Of a stretch of 6,228 nt of DNA, positions 4,854 through 6,228 are shown in pieces; within the stretch, counting starts at the first letter, position 1; each line of letters opens with the position of its first letter. The position numbers and the translations under genes are program-made. This DNA is from Alphaproteobacteria bacterium (GTDB lineage: Bacteria > Pseudomonadota > Alphaproteobacteria > ATCC43930 > CGMCC-115725), in NCBI GenBank assembly GCA_005884825.1, contig VAZT01000207.1, forward strand, positions 1-6,228, given 5' to 3'. Below the pieces are notes generated by a model. That model ran no database searches. It was not told the DNA's origin and was given only the letters and a program-made list of their open reading frames with translations.

Positions 4854-6226
4854 CAACCTTCTCCGAACCCCGCACTCGCGTTGAACTCGGCGATGAGATC
4901 GTCCCACGCCGGTGCGATCTGCCGCAGCCTCCGCCAGAAGTTTTGGCTGCGGCGCCTTTCGAACTCGGCGAGCGGCACGCCCTGCTGCTCGACCCAAGTG
5001 AAATAGCCGAGATTGAATATCCGCGAGCGCTCGTCATGGGTCAATTCGAGAACGTCGTTATCGGCGGCGCCGAGCAGATGCTGTCCGAAGATCTCGCCCG
5101 CATTTACGCTGTCAAACCCGCTGGGGTATTTCGCCTCCAGAAACTTCCGGCGTTCACTGCCGTAAAGCGCGGCGCTGTCGGTCGCAACCGTCATCAGGAC
5201 GTCCTCGTCGCCGAGTTCGAGGCGTTTTGCGGTCTTGATTGCGGCGACCACATTAGCAATCCCGGATAGGCCCAAATACTTAAGCTCGTCGACCGTTTCC
5301 GAAGCAATCCGATGGCGGTCCGACAGATAGGCCAGCCCGGTCTGGTTATTGAACAGCAGGTCGAGCGCCGCGACCGTGCGGTCCGAGACGCCGATGACGA
5401 GGTCGGTATTCATGACGTTGTGGATATAGGGCACGTGCTTGTCGCCGATGCCCTGGATGTTGTGTTCGCCAAAGCCGTTGCACAGCAGGGTCGGGCACTC
5501 GCTGGCCTCGACGGCGACAATCCTTGTGCCCAGCTTTTCCTTTAGGTAGTCGCCTGCCGCCAACGTCCCGGCCGATCCCGATGCGGCGACGAACGCGGCC
5601 ATGCGACAGCTTGAATGCTGCGCCTCGAAGGCATCGAAAATGCGCGCAAGAGCAGGTCCGGTGCAGGTGTAGTGCGCAACATAGTTGCCGAACTCGGCGA
5701 ACTGATTGAGGACGAGATTGTCGGGATCCCGTGCGAGCTCGGCGCATTTGTCATAGATCTCCTTGACGTTGCTCTCCGAGCCGGGGGTGCGGATGATATC
5801 CTCGGGCTGGGTCACCCAGGCACGCAGCCACTCGAAACGCTCCTCGCTCATGCCGGCCGGCAATACCGCAATGCCGCGGCAACCGAGGATGCGGGAAATC
5901 GCGATGCCGCCGCGGCAATAATTGCCCGTCGATGGCCAGACCGCCTTGTGACGCGCGGCATCGAACCGGCCGGTCACCAGATACGGGATCAGGCAGCCAT
6001 AGGCCGCCAACACCTTGTGCGCCGCGATCATCGGGAAGAAACAGCCGAGCGCCACGAGGATCGGTGAGCGTACCCCGGTCAGTTCGGGTGGCAGCACAAG
6101 ATGCGGCGGGATCGCCGCGAAACCGGTTCGCGAGCGGTCGTTATACCAGTGCACGCGAAAGAGATTGGCCGGATCGGGCCGGTCCGGATCGACCGAGTGG
6201 AGAGCCGCGACGCGCGATCGCGGCAT
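4850..6226 (-). CDS. Fold-type II PLP-dependent enzyme, cysteine synthase superfamily, with C-terminal extension
   Basis: This 458-residue protein is related to O-acetylserine sulfhydrylase and cystathionine beta-synthase. Such enzymes bind PLP through a Lys Schiff base and carry out beta-elimination or replacement on amino acids. Likely active-site elements in order are: Lys71 in AAHKVLAA, PSTGN (98-102, the substrate-carboxylate loop), NYVAHYTCTGPAL (181-193, matching the family's H-x3-TGPE region), ASGSAGT (215-221, phosphate loop), HNIQGIG (255-261, a strong cysteine synthase signature) and ATDS (348-351), whose Ser351 would meet the pyridine nitrogen. The Lys is not followed by Asp-Arg as in the usual S-x-K-D-R motif. 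About 100 residues follow the TDS motif, whereas cysteine synthases (~310 residues) end soon after it. It is not a CBS domain that I can recognise. Its stop overlaps the CoA-transferase alpha start. The ATG at 6226 is two bases from the window edge, so the true start may lie outside. The reaction is unknown. Confidence 0.85.
   Translation of the reverse strand: MPRSRVAALHSVDPDRPDPANLFRVHWYNDRSRTGFAAIPPHLVLPPELTGVRSPILVALGCFFPMIAAHKVLAAYGCLIPYLVTGRFDAARHKAVWPSTGNYCRGGIAISRILGCRGIAVLPAGMSEERFEWLRAWVTQPEDIIRTPGSESNVKEIYDKCAELARDPDNLVLNQFAEFGNYVAHYTCTGPALARIFDAFEAQHSSCRMAAFVAASGSAGTLAAGDYLKEKLGTRIVAVEASECPTLLCNGFGEHNIQGIGDKHVPYIHNVMNTDLVIGVSDRTVAALDLLFNNQTGLAYLSDRHRIASETVDELKYLGLSGIANVVAAIKTAKRLELGDEDVLMTVATDSAALYGSERRKFLEAKYPSGFDSVNAGEIFGQHLLGAADNDVLELTHDERSRIFNLGYFTWVEQQGVPLAEFERRRSQNFWRRLRQIAPAWDDLIAEFNASAGFGEGC
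4861..4864 (-). promoter_or_regulatory. Ribosome binding site supporting a TTG start for CoA-transferase alpha
   Basis: GGAG, within a longer GGAGAAGG, lies seven bases before the TTG at 4853 on the minus strand and inside the last codons of the PLP enzyme gene. No comparable site precedes the alternative ATG at 4784 that I could recognise. Confidence 0.5.
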
Positions 6227-6228
6227 AT

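Noticed and set aside
3897..5006. Plus-strand open frame of 369 residues opposite the CoA-transferase alpha gene
   Set aside because: It is low-complexity and rich in Arg, His, Ala and Asp, with no motif, and it is fully antisense to a clear family member. It is a shadow frame.

Overview
The window is a compact block of six protein genes, all on the minus strand and read from right to left. It has high GC, third positions rich in G/C, and almost no non-coding DNA. The only gaps are 11 nt (3126-3136), 18 nt (1546-1563) and the left-hand 51 nt. The other junctions are overlaps of 3-11 nt, which indicates one translationally coupled transcript. The promoter must lie beyond the right edge, because no gap inside could hold one. 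Base composition and protein style suggest a GC-rich proteobacterium, probably an alphaproteobacterium. That placement is an inference with moderate to low confidence, as no rRNA or taxon marker is present.

In transcription order the genes are: (1) a fold-type II PLP enzyme of the cysteine synthase superfamily with a long C-terminal extension (4850-6226); (2) and (3) the alpha and beta subunits of a glutaconate-type CoA-transferase (3900-4853 and 3137-3910); (4) a luciferase-like (LLM) flavin or F420 oxidoreductase (2175-3125); (5) a nicotinamidase, pncA (1564-2178); (6) a multi-pass membrane glycosyltransferase of the GT39/ArnT-like type (52-1545).

Genes 1-4 look like a metabolic module. 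The CoA-transferase would activate a small carboxylic, perhaps dicarboxylic, acid. The PLP enzyme would carry out elimination or replacement chemistry on an amino acid, and the LLM enzyme would supply a redox or monooxygenation step. The substrate cannot be read from the sequence, and I do not recognise a named pathway with this gene set. The beta subunit keeps a Glu in the position of the catalytic Glu of glutaconate CoA-transferase. This argues for a true CoA-transferase rather than a ring-opening hydrolase like mycobacterial IpdAB. pncA and the glycosyltransferase look like housekeeping or envelope functions that share the transcript.

There are no RNA genes, insertion sequences, CRISPR arrays, riboswitches or convincing terminators. 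Long plus-strand reading frames exist but are antisense shadows of the GC-rich genes. Small oddities are a probable TTG start fused to the preceding stop (TTGA), a 16-bp imperfect tandem duplication over the glycosyltransferase stop codon, a G7 tract inside the glycosyltransferase gene, and pncA and the glycosyltransferase lying in the same frame separated by one TGA.
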